Source of the DNA: Actinomucor elegans
Taxonomy: Eukaryota > Mucoromycota > Mucoromycetes > Mucorales > Mucoraceae
Length of the DNA stretch: 64,000 nt
Direction: 5' to 3'
Assembly (NCBI GenBank): GCA_026027325.1
Contig: JAMSLZ010000005.1
Location: 2,914,001 to 2,978,000, forward strand
Shown: positions 13,897-25,760 of the stretch, piece by piece
How the letters are laid out: every line of letters begins with the position of its first letter
Numbering within the stretch: position 1 is the first letter of the stretch
The notes under the pieces: generated by a model
Databases searched by the model: none
Told to the model about the DNA's origin: nothing
The model's input: only the letters and a program-made list of their open reading frames with translations
Position numbers and translations under genes: made by a program

Positions 13897-14048
13897 ATGA
13901 CTTTCTTAGTAGCTTCTCTTGTTTGATATAATCTTGGTTCATATTTCTCGAAAACTGTTTAATAAAACAAGTAAAACAAACATCTTTTGAAGTATAATCT
14001 AATCAAGATATGAGCTTTTATTTAAATGTACAAATGAGAGGTTATATA

Positions 14049-16256
14049 TTATAAGGATTTCTTCTGACGTTTACCAGTGCTTGATTTATCTAAAGCACCT
14101 TTACGTTTGACAGAAGCAACTAATTGCTGAAGCGATGATGTTGGCTTATCTTCAGTTGTATTTGCTGAATTCTTTGATTTCTTTTCCTTCTTCCATTCAT
14201 CATTGGAGGCCTTATCTTGTTTCATCTTGGATTGTCTGGCAGTCATCAATTTCTGCATGCTCTTTGTCTTTTTAAAGTGAGGACTGGTAGGATCAATAGC
14301 AAAGTGATGGGATTCTTGAACAGCAGCAAAACGAGGATCGGCAACATCAATTTCGAAATTATCTTCACCAAGTTCAGCCAGCTTGCTCTTCTTGCCCTTC
14401 TTCTTCTTTTCCAGTTTCTCTCTCTTGAGCACTTCCTTCATATTAAAACCTTCGCTCTTGCCATCATCGTCCATAAGCAGCTCAAGCTCAGCTCTTTCAC
14501 GGGCCTTTTCTTCACGCTCTTCCTTGGAAGCTCTCTTTTTCGATTTTTTATCCTTCTTGTCTGCCTTCTTTTTGCTAACGAATCCCTCCTCTTCCATTTC
14601 AGCCATTGCTTCCTTGAAGAATGGATCGTTCTCTGTTTCAGCATCAATTTCAGCTAGAGTAACGTGTCAGTCAATGCGCTATGAATTGGTAACTAATACT
14701 TACAATCTTGATCTTCTTGATCCGGTTTACTATTCATTTGTCTAGCAGCCTTCTTAGCCATTCTCTTTTCTTTTTGTTTACGCAAATAGGTTTCGATCGA
14801 TGTCTCTTCTTTAGGTTCTTGATCCTTGTTCTTGACAAGAGCGCCAGCAGCTTCACTCAAACCAGGTGTAAATGTAATCTCCATATCACCATCATCTTCA
14901 TTTTCAACCTTGTCTTCATATGCTGATGAAGATTTGCTAGTACCTAATAACTTTCTATACTTTTCGCGAAGAGCATCAAGATCCTCTTCATCATCTTCAT
15001 CGTCATCAGAGGAAGCAAGGTAAGCATCGAAATCAAGACCCTTAAGATCGTCTTGAGTGAATTCACGGCGTGTAACTTCATAACGATCGACATCATCTTC
15101 ATCCCAAGTCAATGACACTTTAGTACGTTGAAGAGCCTATAAAAAAAATCAACAACCAAAACTACTGAAAAAAAAATATGGGAAGGCTTACATCGGTTTT
15201 GAACTTGGTAGGCGTATAACCTTCAGGTGCAACAGTAGCAGTATCTTTGGGTTCATCATCAAAAGTCATGTCTTCGGGTATATAACGTAAATCGAAAAAG
15301 TTGGCACTGCTTTCATATTCAGTATTGTCACAGGTCTTGTAGATGACCTTGGCAGTTTGAGCATTATCGCATTCAATTACAGCGTAGTAATACTTGAGTC
15401 GATCTAACTGGTATTTACGTAAAGCTTCTTGATCAAAATCTTGACCATCGCCTTCTTCCAACTGATTTTTGATCACTGTTTCTTCTGTGATTTCCTCATC
15501 ACTGTCATCTTCATCGTCGCTATCATTGTTCTTCTTTTTGAAAATCTCTGGGGGAGGGCCTTGAGCGTCTTCTAGAGCAATACGTTCTTTACCAAACTCG
15601 GAAGGATAAATCGTAACGCTCTTGATGATACCAGTATCGGGTTTGAATCCACTCAAAACCTTCAAGATATCAACTGCCTTAATCTTGTCCCAATCCATAT
15701 TGACCAAAGCCAATCGGCTCGTCTCATCACCTTCGGCAATATGCTTGATACGATCGATTTCATCTACTTCAGATTCCACATCGCTTTCTTCGTCTTCGGA
15801 TTCATCGTCTGTATCAGAGGAAGAAATTTCACCTCTACCACGCATAGGATCGTAACCAGCGCCCTTGACATGCACCTTTTCATCGTCATCACTCTCTTCT
15901 TCAGCAGAAATCTCGTCGCGCAAGTTCTCTTCGTCTTCAGCAAGTTCTTTTTCCAACTGTTCTAAACTCTTATCCTCTTCTTCGTCATCATCGTCCTCAT
16001 CTTCGATTTGATAGAATCTCTCGAGTTGCTTCTTGGCGGTACCTTGGTTTAATCGACGACCGTATTTATCCACACGAGGTCCGTCACTAAAGTCGGTCGA
16101 GGTCATCATACCAGCAAAACGCTTGTCAATAGTGACCTTCATGTCCTTCTTCTTGGGTCGCAAGAAACGAGGATCATTGTGAACGCTGGTGAAACGAGGA
16201 TCGTCTGTGACAGGTGTCTTGGGCTCGCCCTTTTTGAAATTCTTTGTAGGTGCCAT
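14049..16256 (-). CDS. ESF1: ESF1 pre-rRNA processing factor
   Basis: Nucleolar protein needed for 18S rRNA maturation in the small-subunit processome. Three exons, 15192-16256, 14704-15136 and 14049-14653, give 700 residues (yeast 628, human 851). The start MAPTKNFKKG leads into DPRFTSVHNDPRFLRPKKKD and KVTIDKRF, the typical ESF1 opening. Long Asp/Glu runs follow. Then comes the divergent RRM-like core (VLSGFKPDTGIIKSVTIYPS; YYYAVIECDNAQTAKVIY), and after it SLTWDEDDVDRYEVTRREF. The C terminus carries the family signature DPRFAAVQESHHFAIDPTSP and a basic nuclear-signal tail. An in-frame open stretch upstream has no ATG, so 16256 is chosen. The 6% acidic runs are normal for the family. Confidence 0.95.
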
Positions 16257-16363
16257 TGCTAAAGAAATACCGAGAAAAAAAAATAAGTGGTTGCTTGGTT
16301 TTTTAAATGAATTGGGCAAAAAAAGAAAGAGCAGTCAAATATACAAGCCACATCCTGATTTTG

Positions 16364-16368
16364 ATTGG
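16364..16368 (-). promoter_or_regulatory. CCAAT box upstream of ESF1
   Basis: CCAAT read on the coding strand of ESF1, 108 bp before its start codon, within the 40-200 bp range usual for fungal CCAAT boxes. A single 5-mer, so the call is weak. Confidence 0.3.
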
Positions 16369-17020
16369 CCTACAATGCAAATATGCCAAATGTAAACGGT
16401 ATTATTATGAATGATACTGGTTGTTACTATGAATTTATATCCTATTTCAAGAGATTTAGGTACTAACCTATGTTAACTCATGCTAGTTTTCATTCGTAAA
16501 GCTCTGATATAAAAAAAAGTGTAGTGATAAAAAAAAAGTTAATGCGTCGCCATAAACGGACCAAATGTGTAGTGGTACAATTATAAAGGATCATTAAAAG
16601 TGCTATTATGGTTAACAAAACATTCGACAACGGTGTCGCACCCCATTTATTTTTTATGATTCCGTTAACTCGTCTCCTCTCAATTCTTTTATACGACAAT
16701 AAAAGCATCAGTATACACTTAGGTTATGGTGGATGAAGTTATATTAGAGGTGATGTCTTCAAACTGTCCTTAATTCCTTTAAAGAGATGATGGGTGATTA
16801 TTTTGTTATAAAATATCCTTCTTTTTATTGGCTGGTGACACTTTTATTTCTGAAAAAGAATAGCTCTAGACTTTATTCCACGCTTTGATGTAGTAGAAGC
16901 GCTAATACACTAAATATATATCAACAGTTTTATAGTTAGTAAATAATGTATTAAATGATCCAAGAAAATTAGTGATTTCCTTCAATTAGCAAACAAATCT
17001 AGTAATGAATAATACTATTA

Positions 17021-17090
17021 ACTCGATCTCGGTCAAATGTTCCATCTGCTGATTAATATTTCATTCTCAGAGTAAGTTACTGTTTCTGCA
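17021..17090 (+). repeat. Dispersed intergenic repeat, one of the best copies
   Basis: The core GATCTCGGTCAAATGTTCCA is followed by CTGCTGATTAATATTTCATT and CTCAGAGTAAGTTACTG. All of its blocks recur elsewhere in the window. Confidence 0.6.
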
Positions 17091-17190
17091 AAGGCTTTCA
17101 TACACATTATCAAAAAAGAATACGATTCAGCATAAGGAAAATTGTATAAATTTTATCTTTTGAAATAGATGTAGTAAGGATCTATAATGA

Positions 17191-17277
17191 TCGATTGATT
17201 TCAATAGTTTAATATCACGTCTAGTTAGCATTCCATACTCAAAATGAATTACTGAATCTATTACAAAGTTCATTGGG
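17191..17277 (+). repeat. Dispersed intergenic repeat, degenerate copy
   Basis: The core is worn, but the right half CCATACTCAAAATGAATTAC followed by TGAATCTATTA matches the copies at 42901 and 55231. Confidence 0.5.
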
Positions 17278-17470
17278 ATGTCGAATAAAAAAAAATCTAT
17301 ACTAATAATAAAAAAAAAAAAACTTATGCATCACACCACTGGCTTTGATCTGGATACCTCAGCGTGTGCTTGTTAAACAAGTTATTTCTGGAAAGGTCTC
17401 ATAAATCATAGCTCACTCATTTCCTGTAAGAGGCTCAGCAACATTAAAGCTAGATCTGCAGGTATTAGTA

Positions 17471-17517
17471 CCGTTCTCGATTGAATATTGCATCTGGTTG
17501 GTGTTCCATAATCAGAT
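17471..17517 (+). repeat. Dispersed intergenic repeat, worn copy
   Basis: TTCTCGATTGAATATTGCAT then CTGGTTGGTGTTCCATAATC follows the block order of the family with many substitutions. A second worn copy lies at about 17630-17670. Confidence 0.35.
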
Positions 17518-18593
17518 CATCTGTTTAGTAAAAGCGCGATGAGTATGTATGTGATGTTAATGAGGAGCTGCAAATTATATGCACTCCATACATGCTATAG
17601 GCCTACTGATGTGTAGATCTCCCGATAGGTCCCGGTTTGATATTGCATGATTCAAGTATTCCACGCTCATTTAATTACAACATCTAGGAATAACCCGCTT
17701 CCATTTCATTTTAGAGGGCTTTCTATTGTAATCAAGTCCTTCAGCGCTCCATTAAATTTTCATTTCAACTGAAACTTGAATAAACTACATTTGTCTTGCT
17801 CATCCCTAGATTTAATATGCTTGATTTCATGCGACAATACGAATAGTTCTCCGTCTTCTATAAGGTTTTTTGTAATTAATGATGACTCCTGATTAAAACG
17901 TAATTCTTGTTTTCTATTCTCGGCAATACGATGACATCTAGATATGACTCTTAAAAATGCGCCACTATAATTTCAGACTTGTCCTACAAAATGCGATTAT
18001 CTGGTTACTTGAGCTAGAGTTTCATGTCTACAAGTAAATATGTTTCAATACAGTACCTGGTGAAAAATACAGGCTTTATAAATGTATAAAGCCAAGTCTA
18101 TTGAATAACTATGTATGTTTGTAGTGATTAGGAAAGAAATTTTAACCTTGTGTAATCAAAAACCTCATTCAGTCTTGTATTGCTCATTAGTTTACGTGTA
18201 ATAAATAGTGTTTATTGGCGATCATTTTTATTATCATTACATACAACAAGGATGTATCATGCGGAAAAGTGCTGCTACACTATTAATCCTGGATGTCTCT
18301 AATTTTAACTATTATGCTCTTGGCATAAACAGGAATATTAAGCAAGGAGGGTATAGCGATGATTAATTGTGTAAGAGAAGCATTGCAAATTTTCTGCTTG
18401 GCCAACTTACGTAATAACACTTTTGACGCTAGTGATCTCTTCTGTCGAATATATCAAGGATATGTCACGAACTCTATGTAAGTTAACCAAAGACATGTCT
18501 TTGGGTATGCCATACAAAAAATACCTGCCTATTGTCTAATGCATCATACTTTATCAGCTGTGGCCCCAAAAATAAAAAATAAAAATAAAAAAG

Positions 18594-18857
18594 AAAGGCG
18601 AACAAGGCAATGGTGGCAGGAGGTATTACATTCTACATATTGATGACCATGAAACCGACAATGACAACCTTTTGATAAATAGCTGTCCTCCAATCGATAT
18701 TTCTAATAGTGATTCAAGCAATATTCAAATTACCAACAATATGGCTTCCAGCTTACTGGTTGGTAAATATAAAGGAACAGAAAGATTCTCAGTTAACGAT
18801 TCCAACTGGATGAAAAACATACCAGTAATTCAAACTTTGACGCAATACATTCTGTAA
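18594..18857 (+). pseudogene. Coding-like fragment, possible gene relic
   Basis: An open frame of about 87 codons with no in-frame ATG near its left end and balanced, non-repetitive composition (GRRYYILHIDDHETDNDN, later YKGTERFSVNDSNWMKNI). It ends at TAA 18855-18857. It stands out from the AT-rich, stop-rich surroundings. No homolog is recognised, no clear splice acceptor fixes its left border, and no neighbouring exon was found. It may be a relic of a gene or mobile element, or chance. Confidence 0.25.
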
Positions 18858-20126
18858 AAAGTAGTAAGGGTTTGGTGCCGTACAATGTGCTTTAACTATA
18901 CTAATATTCTCTATACGCTTTAAAATATAGATATAGTACACATGCAATGGATATTTCATTAATGTTCGCAAGTTATTTTTTGTTATGTATTGTAATCGAG
19001 ATATCATTTAGTCTAGCTTACTATTGTAAACCTGTAGTATGTATACCTAAAAAAAAATAGGCAAAATATGTAACCATGAGAAGGGAATTGTCATACCAGT
19101 GCCTCTGCTTACGTGTTTTTTCTTTCTTTGCCAACACCGTCGGCGTGTAGTTATTTGCATTATTCTGTTGATACTAGATTTACTATTTGTACTAATGATT
19201 CATCATTGCTTAAATGATACACCTGAACAAAAACACCCGAGTAGTGCTAATTGACTGTCGCATTTCTAAACATATGAGAGCATTATTAACATCTACAAGC
19301 TGAAGGCCCTCTTTCACGTATATAAATATGTATGCATCAATAAAAAGTCCGGAGCAAACTAGTTTATGTTGGTTGTTATAAGAGCAGTGTAGTAGTAGCG
19401 TTACTTGTAACTATGAATTAGAGGCACGTCTGATACTCCCAAGTGAATTGATGGATATAAAAATGGAGCCATTAAGTTTACCATGGCACTTTTCCATTTC
19501 ATAATGAAGGGTTAACAAGGCTCATTTCTCATTCTTTGTTAGCTCAATGATATTTATTATTATACATCAATATATCTCAGTATCTAATGATTAGTATTTA
19601 TTCAGAGTGAAATCTTGCATTTATTGGAGTGATTGTTTAACTAAAGTACATTGAGTATTTTATATTTTGACAATTATGGACATGTTACGTAAGCTGGATA
19701 TAATGATTAACAGTTTTTGCGATATATTTTACATATAATTTTATTTATGTGATACTTTGGATTATATATAATATTCAGTATTTCAGTTAGGCCATTCTGG
19801 ATTCGATCATGCAATGCTTAATATATTGCAAGTTGTTTAATAAAGAGTTTGGGCCATTTTACCTTATACAATAAAATTTAACACCACGCTTTGTATAATT
19901 ATATTTTTATTGCCTCTTGCTTATTACCTTCCATCCAAAGTTTTCATTGATTTCCACAATTCTCGTCTCATCCTAGTTTTGCAGAATGACAAGTAGGTAG
20001 AGCGTACTTCCAATGTGTATCACAACTACTAAATCCACAACTTTATTAGAGTAGGACAAGTATACAATACGCTAATGAAAGCTATTAAACAATATGCATT
20101 TCAAACAAATTAGCTTTTTGTTTTAT

Positions 20127-20180
20127 AGATCTCTTGGTTGATTCCGGTCAATTGCTGCACCTGATTAATACTTTATGCTT
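20127..20180 (+). repeat. Dispersed intergenic repeat, degenerate copy
   Basis: GATCTCTTGGTTGATTCCGG then TCAATTGCTGCACCTGATTA and ATACTTTATGCTTGAA. It shares block order with the other copies. Confidence 0.45.
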
Positions 20181-21371
20181 GAAACGAGGCGCCGTATCTG
20201 CTAGAACCGCGTGAACACCCATAGAGAACATGTTTGGGGATAAATCCATATTTTCACTTATAGCAATAACGATACTCATACCTCCTTTTGAAAGAATGTT
20301 TATATAACTGGTTGCATAAATATCTGGTATTATTCACGACACAAAAGAAGGTATACATCAATGCAGTGTAACTATGCAACCTGTAGTATTGCTAAGATGA
20401 ATTTGCTTCTTTTGGCTGATGATGATTATCTACCCGTGATCACTCATGATTAGCCATAATAGTGTGCATTTTGAGTATTCTTTAAGGGTATAGTTCATTT
20501 TCTAAGCATGTTCCTTACCTCCAAAAGCATACATTTTCTCACCTAGAAAAACCAAATCCGTAGTAAGCATAGTAATGTCGAACAATCAAATACAAATTGA
20601 GAATAGTTTGCTATAGCTCAATACAATATGCTTGATGATATTTTCATTGTTCAAAGAAAAGTCTAATTCCCTACAGATTTTGAAAATAAACTATATATCG
20701 GCTCATATGCTGTTTGAAATGTATGATCTGACTAAAAGGAATCGTCATCGGCTAGGAGTCCGGTTTGTAGGTTCCACGAGGTTATAAGATGACTCGATAG
20801 TTTTTCATTTAATTTTTTCCAGATTATGTCCTTGGTCCTAAATTTTCGACAAAAGTTTGACCGATATGTTTGGCTATATGGATTCAGTGTTAAAACACAT
20901 GTTCAGTTCATACGCATGTATTTCATTTCCTGATATTCTCATTGTATTTGTTTTGATATAGACTATTTTATTGATGATAAACTAAAAATACCACATAGAG
21001 CATAAATTTGCGGAATAATTTGCAACCAATAGTTTAAACGAGATATAATATGTACACAGTTTGATTATCATTAACATTATGTATCAGTTATGCTAAAATA
21101 CCTTATTTCAGTTACAATTTTTATATTATATCAAGTTTCCTTTAAAGCCTTTTCACAGGTGCATTTAGGGACCAGTTGATTCTTCCGCTGTTAACCAAGC
21201 AAAATTAAAACTCATATTTAACAGTATGAGGTATAAGTAATGGAATGGGGGAGGGTTTTTTTTTTTCGGTGGATGTTCGGTCGGAACCACTTAAAACGTC
21301 ACGTAAATTCCACCCTCCAACTCGATTCTTCTACCTTCTTCCATAGCATTCACATTCCGGCACTTTACAAT

Positions 21372-22081
21372 ATGGTAAAATCGCCCAGTTCATAAACACG
21401 AGAAGCGAATCAGTAAAAAACTCATTTAGCATACAATATCAGGGAAATCATACTATACTTTTATTACAATCAAGTACTAATCAAAGGTAATATAAAGCTC
21501 CTTCTCTTCCATGACAAGTCATTTGGTTTGATCTAACCTTTTTGATATAGTACACGAACTTACTAGTAAGTTTACTTGTAAAGAAATAACCATAATACTC
21601 GAGAGATATTGATTCCGTTATTATAGCGATTTTCCTAGCGAGAGTGAGGCGATGGACCGTAAGTTTAACTGAAAGACGCGGACAAAACTTATAAACTAAA
21701 ATGATACGATAGATATTGCAGGTTTATTCGAAGCTCGACTTGCAAAAGAAAACCCCAATGCAGGCCAAGTACAATACAGGTACAATGAACAGGTTTTTAC
21801 TTGGTAGCAAATAGAATTGACCTTTTTGTTAGGGCTGAGGATCTGTTTCGATTTATTGATACGTATAAGGAATTCGTGGGACTTGTATTCGATGCACAGA
21901 CTGTCGTAAGTATGCCCTGACAATGAAAGGACGTATTAATAAGCGTATGATTGTTTAGATGTATCAACCACGCGATAAAGATTGGATCAAAGATCGTCTG
22001 ATTGCTCATTTCAGTGGCCAACAAGTAGATCCACCAGTGCATCAACAACAACAGCAACAAAACCGTCGTAGACGTCGCTAA
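21372..22081 (+). CDS. erh1: Enhancer of rudimentary homolog (ERH), seven coding exons
   Basis: Small conserved nuclear dimer; in fission yeast Erh1 works with Mmi1 in meiotic mRNA elimination, and in animals it contacts splicing and microRNA factors. Exons: 21372-21374 (the ATG alone), 21443-21486, 21551-21565 (15 nt), 21627-21658, 21722-21779, 21833-21905 and 21959-22081. They join in frame to 115 residues. Conserved ERH features: HTILLLQ at the N terminus, STRTYYDFPSESEAM, AKENPNAGQVQYRAEDLFRF (for human KRMNPNSPSITYDISQLFDF), and MYQPRDKDWIKDRL. The tail beyond the usual 104 residues is extra and ends in a Gln run followed by five Arg. Long open frames do not show this gene because no exon exceeds 123 nt. 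All junctions have GT-AG ends. Confidence 0.9.
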
Positions 22082-22719
22082 ATCTATATACATATATTCA
22101 CTGTGTAATGGGATACACTCAAAACAATAAATAATAATATTTACTATGGTGTGGAATGTAGAATTGGACTGTTTGTAAACGTTACTACTACTGGAGCTGT
22201 AGGATTTGTACTACTTGTTATTGTTTATATATATATATATATACGCGCATGGATTTAATATACTGCACTGACTTGTGAGTTTAAAGATGGATAATAAACA
22301 CGATCAAGTTGACCATTATGCGCTAATGGATCATATAAAGCAACGTGAACCTACTTTTTCCCGTGGTCGCGGAGAACAATCTATTTAAGCTGTCAAAAAA
22401 AAAGTCAGTTGTCTCTATTATTGATCTAGCACGAATGAGAGGGCGTTTATTGTCGGTTCCTATCGCAATGACTAGCTTAGTAAGTGATTAACAATGATAT
22501 AGACTAGCAAAAACGCGAACTTTTTTTTTTTTTCTCAGTTCCTGTATAATACAGTAACTCAGCTAACTGTGCCTATATAAATTTTTTAAATTTCAGTTTG
22601 GACTCTTTCTTTCTCTCTTTCTTTTAAACCAGACATTTCATAACATCTTGATATCAAAGTATGTTCATTTCCCGAGATTTTAACCAAAAACTAGCTAATG
22701 AAGGTATTTATATGTACAG
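22082..22719. other. Spacer between ERH and the Rrm4-like gene
   Basis: Contains the ERH 3' end signals (AATAAATAATAA at about 22126), an (AT)n tract at 22226-22243, a 33-codon frame, and a possible 5' exon at 22435-22479. That exon (MRGRLLSVPIAMTSL, donor GTAAGT) would join in frame to the ATG at 22720 over a 240 bp intron. That intron would be longer than most here. Confidence 0.5.
22287..22388 (+). CDS. Possible 33-residue small protein or upstream ORF
   Basis: ATG-to-stop frame of 34 codons with non-repetitive content (DQVDHYALMDHIKQREPTF then SRGRGEQSI), sitting on its own between two plus-strand genes. It could be a small gene, an upstream ORF in the leader of the Rrm4-like gene, or chance. 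No family recognised. Confidence 0.22.
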   Translation: MDNKHDQVDHYALMDHIKQREPTFSRGRGEQSI

Positions 22720-24147
22720 ATGGCAGTTTATACACCTGTGATAAGGCTACCTAAGCGCAAACCTAGTTTAGCTCGGAGCCATAGCAACCACAGTAGTACG
22801 ACGCATAGCAACCATTCAACTGTGTTCGACCCAAAAGACTGCTTGGTTTCTGACACGTTATTCTTAAGCAAACTACCTCAAAATGTTCGAGAAACGGATA
22901 TCCGTACACTTTTACAGCACTGTATGCCAATCGAGTAAAGTATATTAATATAAAAACTCCTGGCCAATGATAGTGATTTAATGATATTTGCTAGAATACT
23001 TCTTGATCGCGAAAAGGATATTGGTCAGTTACGCTTCAGTCAGCCTAAATATGGTACGTTATTTTATGTTGGTCAGTGGTGTGTAACTCACAATATATTA
23101 GCTGATAGAGCTTATTCTTTATATAATGGATTCACGTTTACCAATAAGACAAAACTGGAATTGCAAATGTATCAATCAAAAAGTTTAGATCCTGAGGCCA
23201 AAGCCGTTTTGTTGCAAATCGATGGACTACCCGAACATTTCGATGATAACAAGCTCTATGATTTGTTTCGTCCTTTTGGTCCTTTGAATCTATGTAAATG
23301 TGTCATGAAAGATGGTGCTTTTCGAGGAACTGCATTTATTCAGTTCTTTTTTCCTGAAAGTTCTGAGGAAGCTGAAGCAAATCTGGTATGATTCTATATA
23401 GTATCACAAGTACTTGTATTAAATGCTTAATTTTGTAGGATGGCCATTCATTGGATGGATATACATTGTAAGTAATAGGAGGAAGGGATAGGAGCGAGAA
23501 AAAGCACGACTATAGCAGTGTTTTAAAGAAAATAGGAGCCCACTTTGTTTAGTATTTAATCTAGTTTATTTACCCTTTCTTTCTTTCTTTTTTCCTCTTT
23601 TTCATTAGATCTGTTGCACGTTTCATGCCATCAAAAACGCATACAGTTCAGCAGCAATATTCAAAAGACGAGGTATTTTACTGATATACTTGGTAAAAAG
23701 AATCGAACTCACCCTTTTTTTTTTCCGTAGCCAATAGAAGAAACAAACACTGTAGATATCATGAACCTTTATATTAAGAATCTTGAACCGCATATCACAA
23801 ATCAAGATTTGAATCAAACTTTCCGAAGATTTGGCCGAATCATCTCGGCTAGAGTCATGACAAATCCTGCTACTGGGCAATCTAAAGGTTATGGCTTTGT
23901 CAGTTTTGGTAAATCGGAAGAAGCCGCTGCTGCTCTGAAAGAAATGAATGGAGCCATGCTGGGTAATCGTCCCTTGATTGTTGCTTATCATGAGCCTCGT
24001 AAAGGAAGGCCCAATACCATGATGCCTAATCAACACCACAATAATAGAAATGGAGGCGGTATGGATACGAACCATCATTATCATCAACAAGACTACCATA
24101 ATAGTAATAATAACTATCAACATCATAATCAACAACAACAACAACAA

Positions 24148-24182
<35 letters not shown>

Positions 24183-25705
24183 ATCTTATTACATCTCAGA
24201 TCATTCTCCACAGCAGCAACATCAACATCAACAGCACTCAAGAAGTAAGTTCATTCTGTTATTATTGGGTACTTCGTATTGTGTTATTGATAGTGTACTT
24301 TTTTAGTGTCTTCTACACCTGTAAGCGGTCTTGGTATTGATAACGTGGATGAATTAGGAATCAACATGAATCTGAAAGATCTTTCCATTGGTCAAAAGCC
24401 TGCAAGTTTGCATACAGCCGCTACAATTAATTTACCTCAAAGAAAGGTAAATGGTAACACATACACTTCAAATACCTTGCAAATTTGTTAATCTTTTCTC
24501 TTCTTTAGGCCTCAGATGCTGCTCATCACCCGCAGCAACTGTCATCCAACAAATTATCACCTCAGTTCTCCTCTTCACCTATCTCAGGTACAAGCACAGG
24601 CAGATCATTAGCATCGCTTGCTTCTGGTCTCAGTATTCAACAGCCTCCGTTCCATCAGCAGCAACCAGCAATCAATATCGGCCCTAATGGACGTCCTACA
24701 TTACGTAGACGCGGATCATTGGAGTCAGTCATGACAGAAACCAGCGCTAATCTACAACGAATCAAATTAGAAGAAGCTGTTCGATATTGTGGGGATTATG
24801 GCAAGGCCACGACTGATATTGTCGATATGCTGTTGACTTTGAAAAGAAAAGAACGATCCTTGTGCTTGTTTAACCCTGATTTCTTGCGCGATAAAGTACA
24901 GTTGGCTTTGGATGCTTTAGCTACATGTAATGAAACAGACAGTGAAGAGGAAGAAGAGCAAGACGATCAAGATGTAGACGGATTAGAAATGGAATATGTC
25001 TTGAGAAAGCAAGTATACACACATAGAAAATAGTAGTATTATATAATAACCTGTTCGTCTTATAGTAGGGGTGTTCAAGGCGCAACAATGACCAACAAAA
25101 AGATATATACACCAACATCTCCTCCACATCCCTTTTATCCTGCTGCTACTTCTTCCTTGCATCATGCTATATCACCACCACCATCTACTGGAAGAGAATC
25201 CAAGGCCATTCCTATTGTAGCACCACCATCGCCATGCAAAGCTACTTCCATATCCACCACAAGCACACATTCTTTAACCAAAGAAAACTTGTTAAGCAAT
25301 AACGAATCTATCACAAGAAAGGTAGCTGGTCCTTCCTCTTCTACTACATCGTCGTCAGCAGCAGCAGCAGCAGTAGCAGTAGCAGTTAGCGGTAACAGTA
25401 CTGAGAAAGAAATAGAAGCCCTTTTACTTTCATTTGATGGCAAAACCCTTCACCAGCAAAAACAATTACTAGGTGATAAACTATTCCCTCTTGTCAAGGT
25501 AAGTAACTCGTATCATGTGCTTGGAGCTATAGAGCTGACTTTATTATTATAGTCTACAGGTGTAAAGCTAGCGCCCAAGGTGACCATCCGCCTATTGGAT
25601 ACGATCGATTTGAACGAATTAACACATCACATGTATGATACCCAATGGTTAAAGCCTCGCGTACAAGATGCCTATCATTCTTTATTACCGGAAAAGCAAA
25701 CATAA
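22720..25705 (+). CDS. rrm4: Rrm4-like RNA-binding protein: three RRMs and a C-terminal MLLE domain
   Basis: Candidate ortholog of Ustilago maydis Rrm4, which carries mRNAs on endosomes along microtubules. Ten exons: 22720-22934, 22995-23053, 23102-23385, 23439-23467, 23609-23672, 23731-24244, 24307-24446, 24509-25008, 25069-25498 and 25553-25705. They give 795 residues (U. maydis about 792). RRM1 about 45-117 (LFLSKLP, RNP1 degenerate), RRM2 127-200 (LLQIDGLP; RGTAFIQF), RRM3 229-305 (LYIKNLEP; KGYGFVSF). A Gln run at about 351-368 follows. A conserved-looking helical block near 506-577 (LEEAVRYCGDYGKATTDIVD) may be a divergent MLLE. The C-terminal MLLE (714-790) has LLLSFDGKTLHQQKQLLGDK and LFPLVKSTGVKLAPKV. 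Intron 8 needs a GC-AG pair (AAA|GCAAGT). Other MLLE-RRM proteins such as Pab1 have four RRMs and fit less well. Confidence 0.85.
24129..24180 (+). repeat. CAA/CAG trinucleotide run coding poly-Gln
   Basis: About 17 glutamine codons, CAA first and then pure CAG, within the linker after RRM3 of the Rrm4-like protein. The pure CAG part is likely to vary in length between strains. Confidence 0.95.
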
Positions 25706-25760
25706 TGAAATGAAATAAAAAAAAAAGAACTTTTTTTTTTTTTATTTATTTATTATTTAG

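Larger units (their letters stand above)
16257..21371. other. Gene desert of about 5.1 kb, AT-rich, with dispersed-repeat copies
   Basis: The longest gene-free stretch. It begins with the ESF1 promoter, which has a CCAAT box on the minus strand. It contains at least five degenerate dispersed-repeat copies (17021, 17191, 17471, 17630 and 20127), one coding-like fragment (18594-18857) and the ERH 5' flank. No transposon protein, tRNA or complete gene was found. Confidence 0.6.

Noticed and set aside
24026..24340. Overlapping ORFs with poly-Asn, poly-Ser and antisense poly-Ala/Val runs
   Set aside because: Other-frame readings of the CAA/CAG run inside the Rrm4-like gene.
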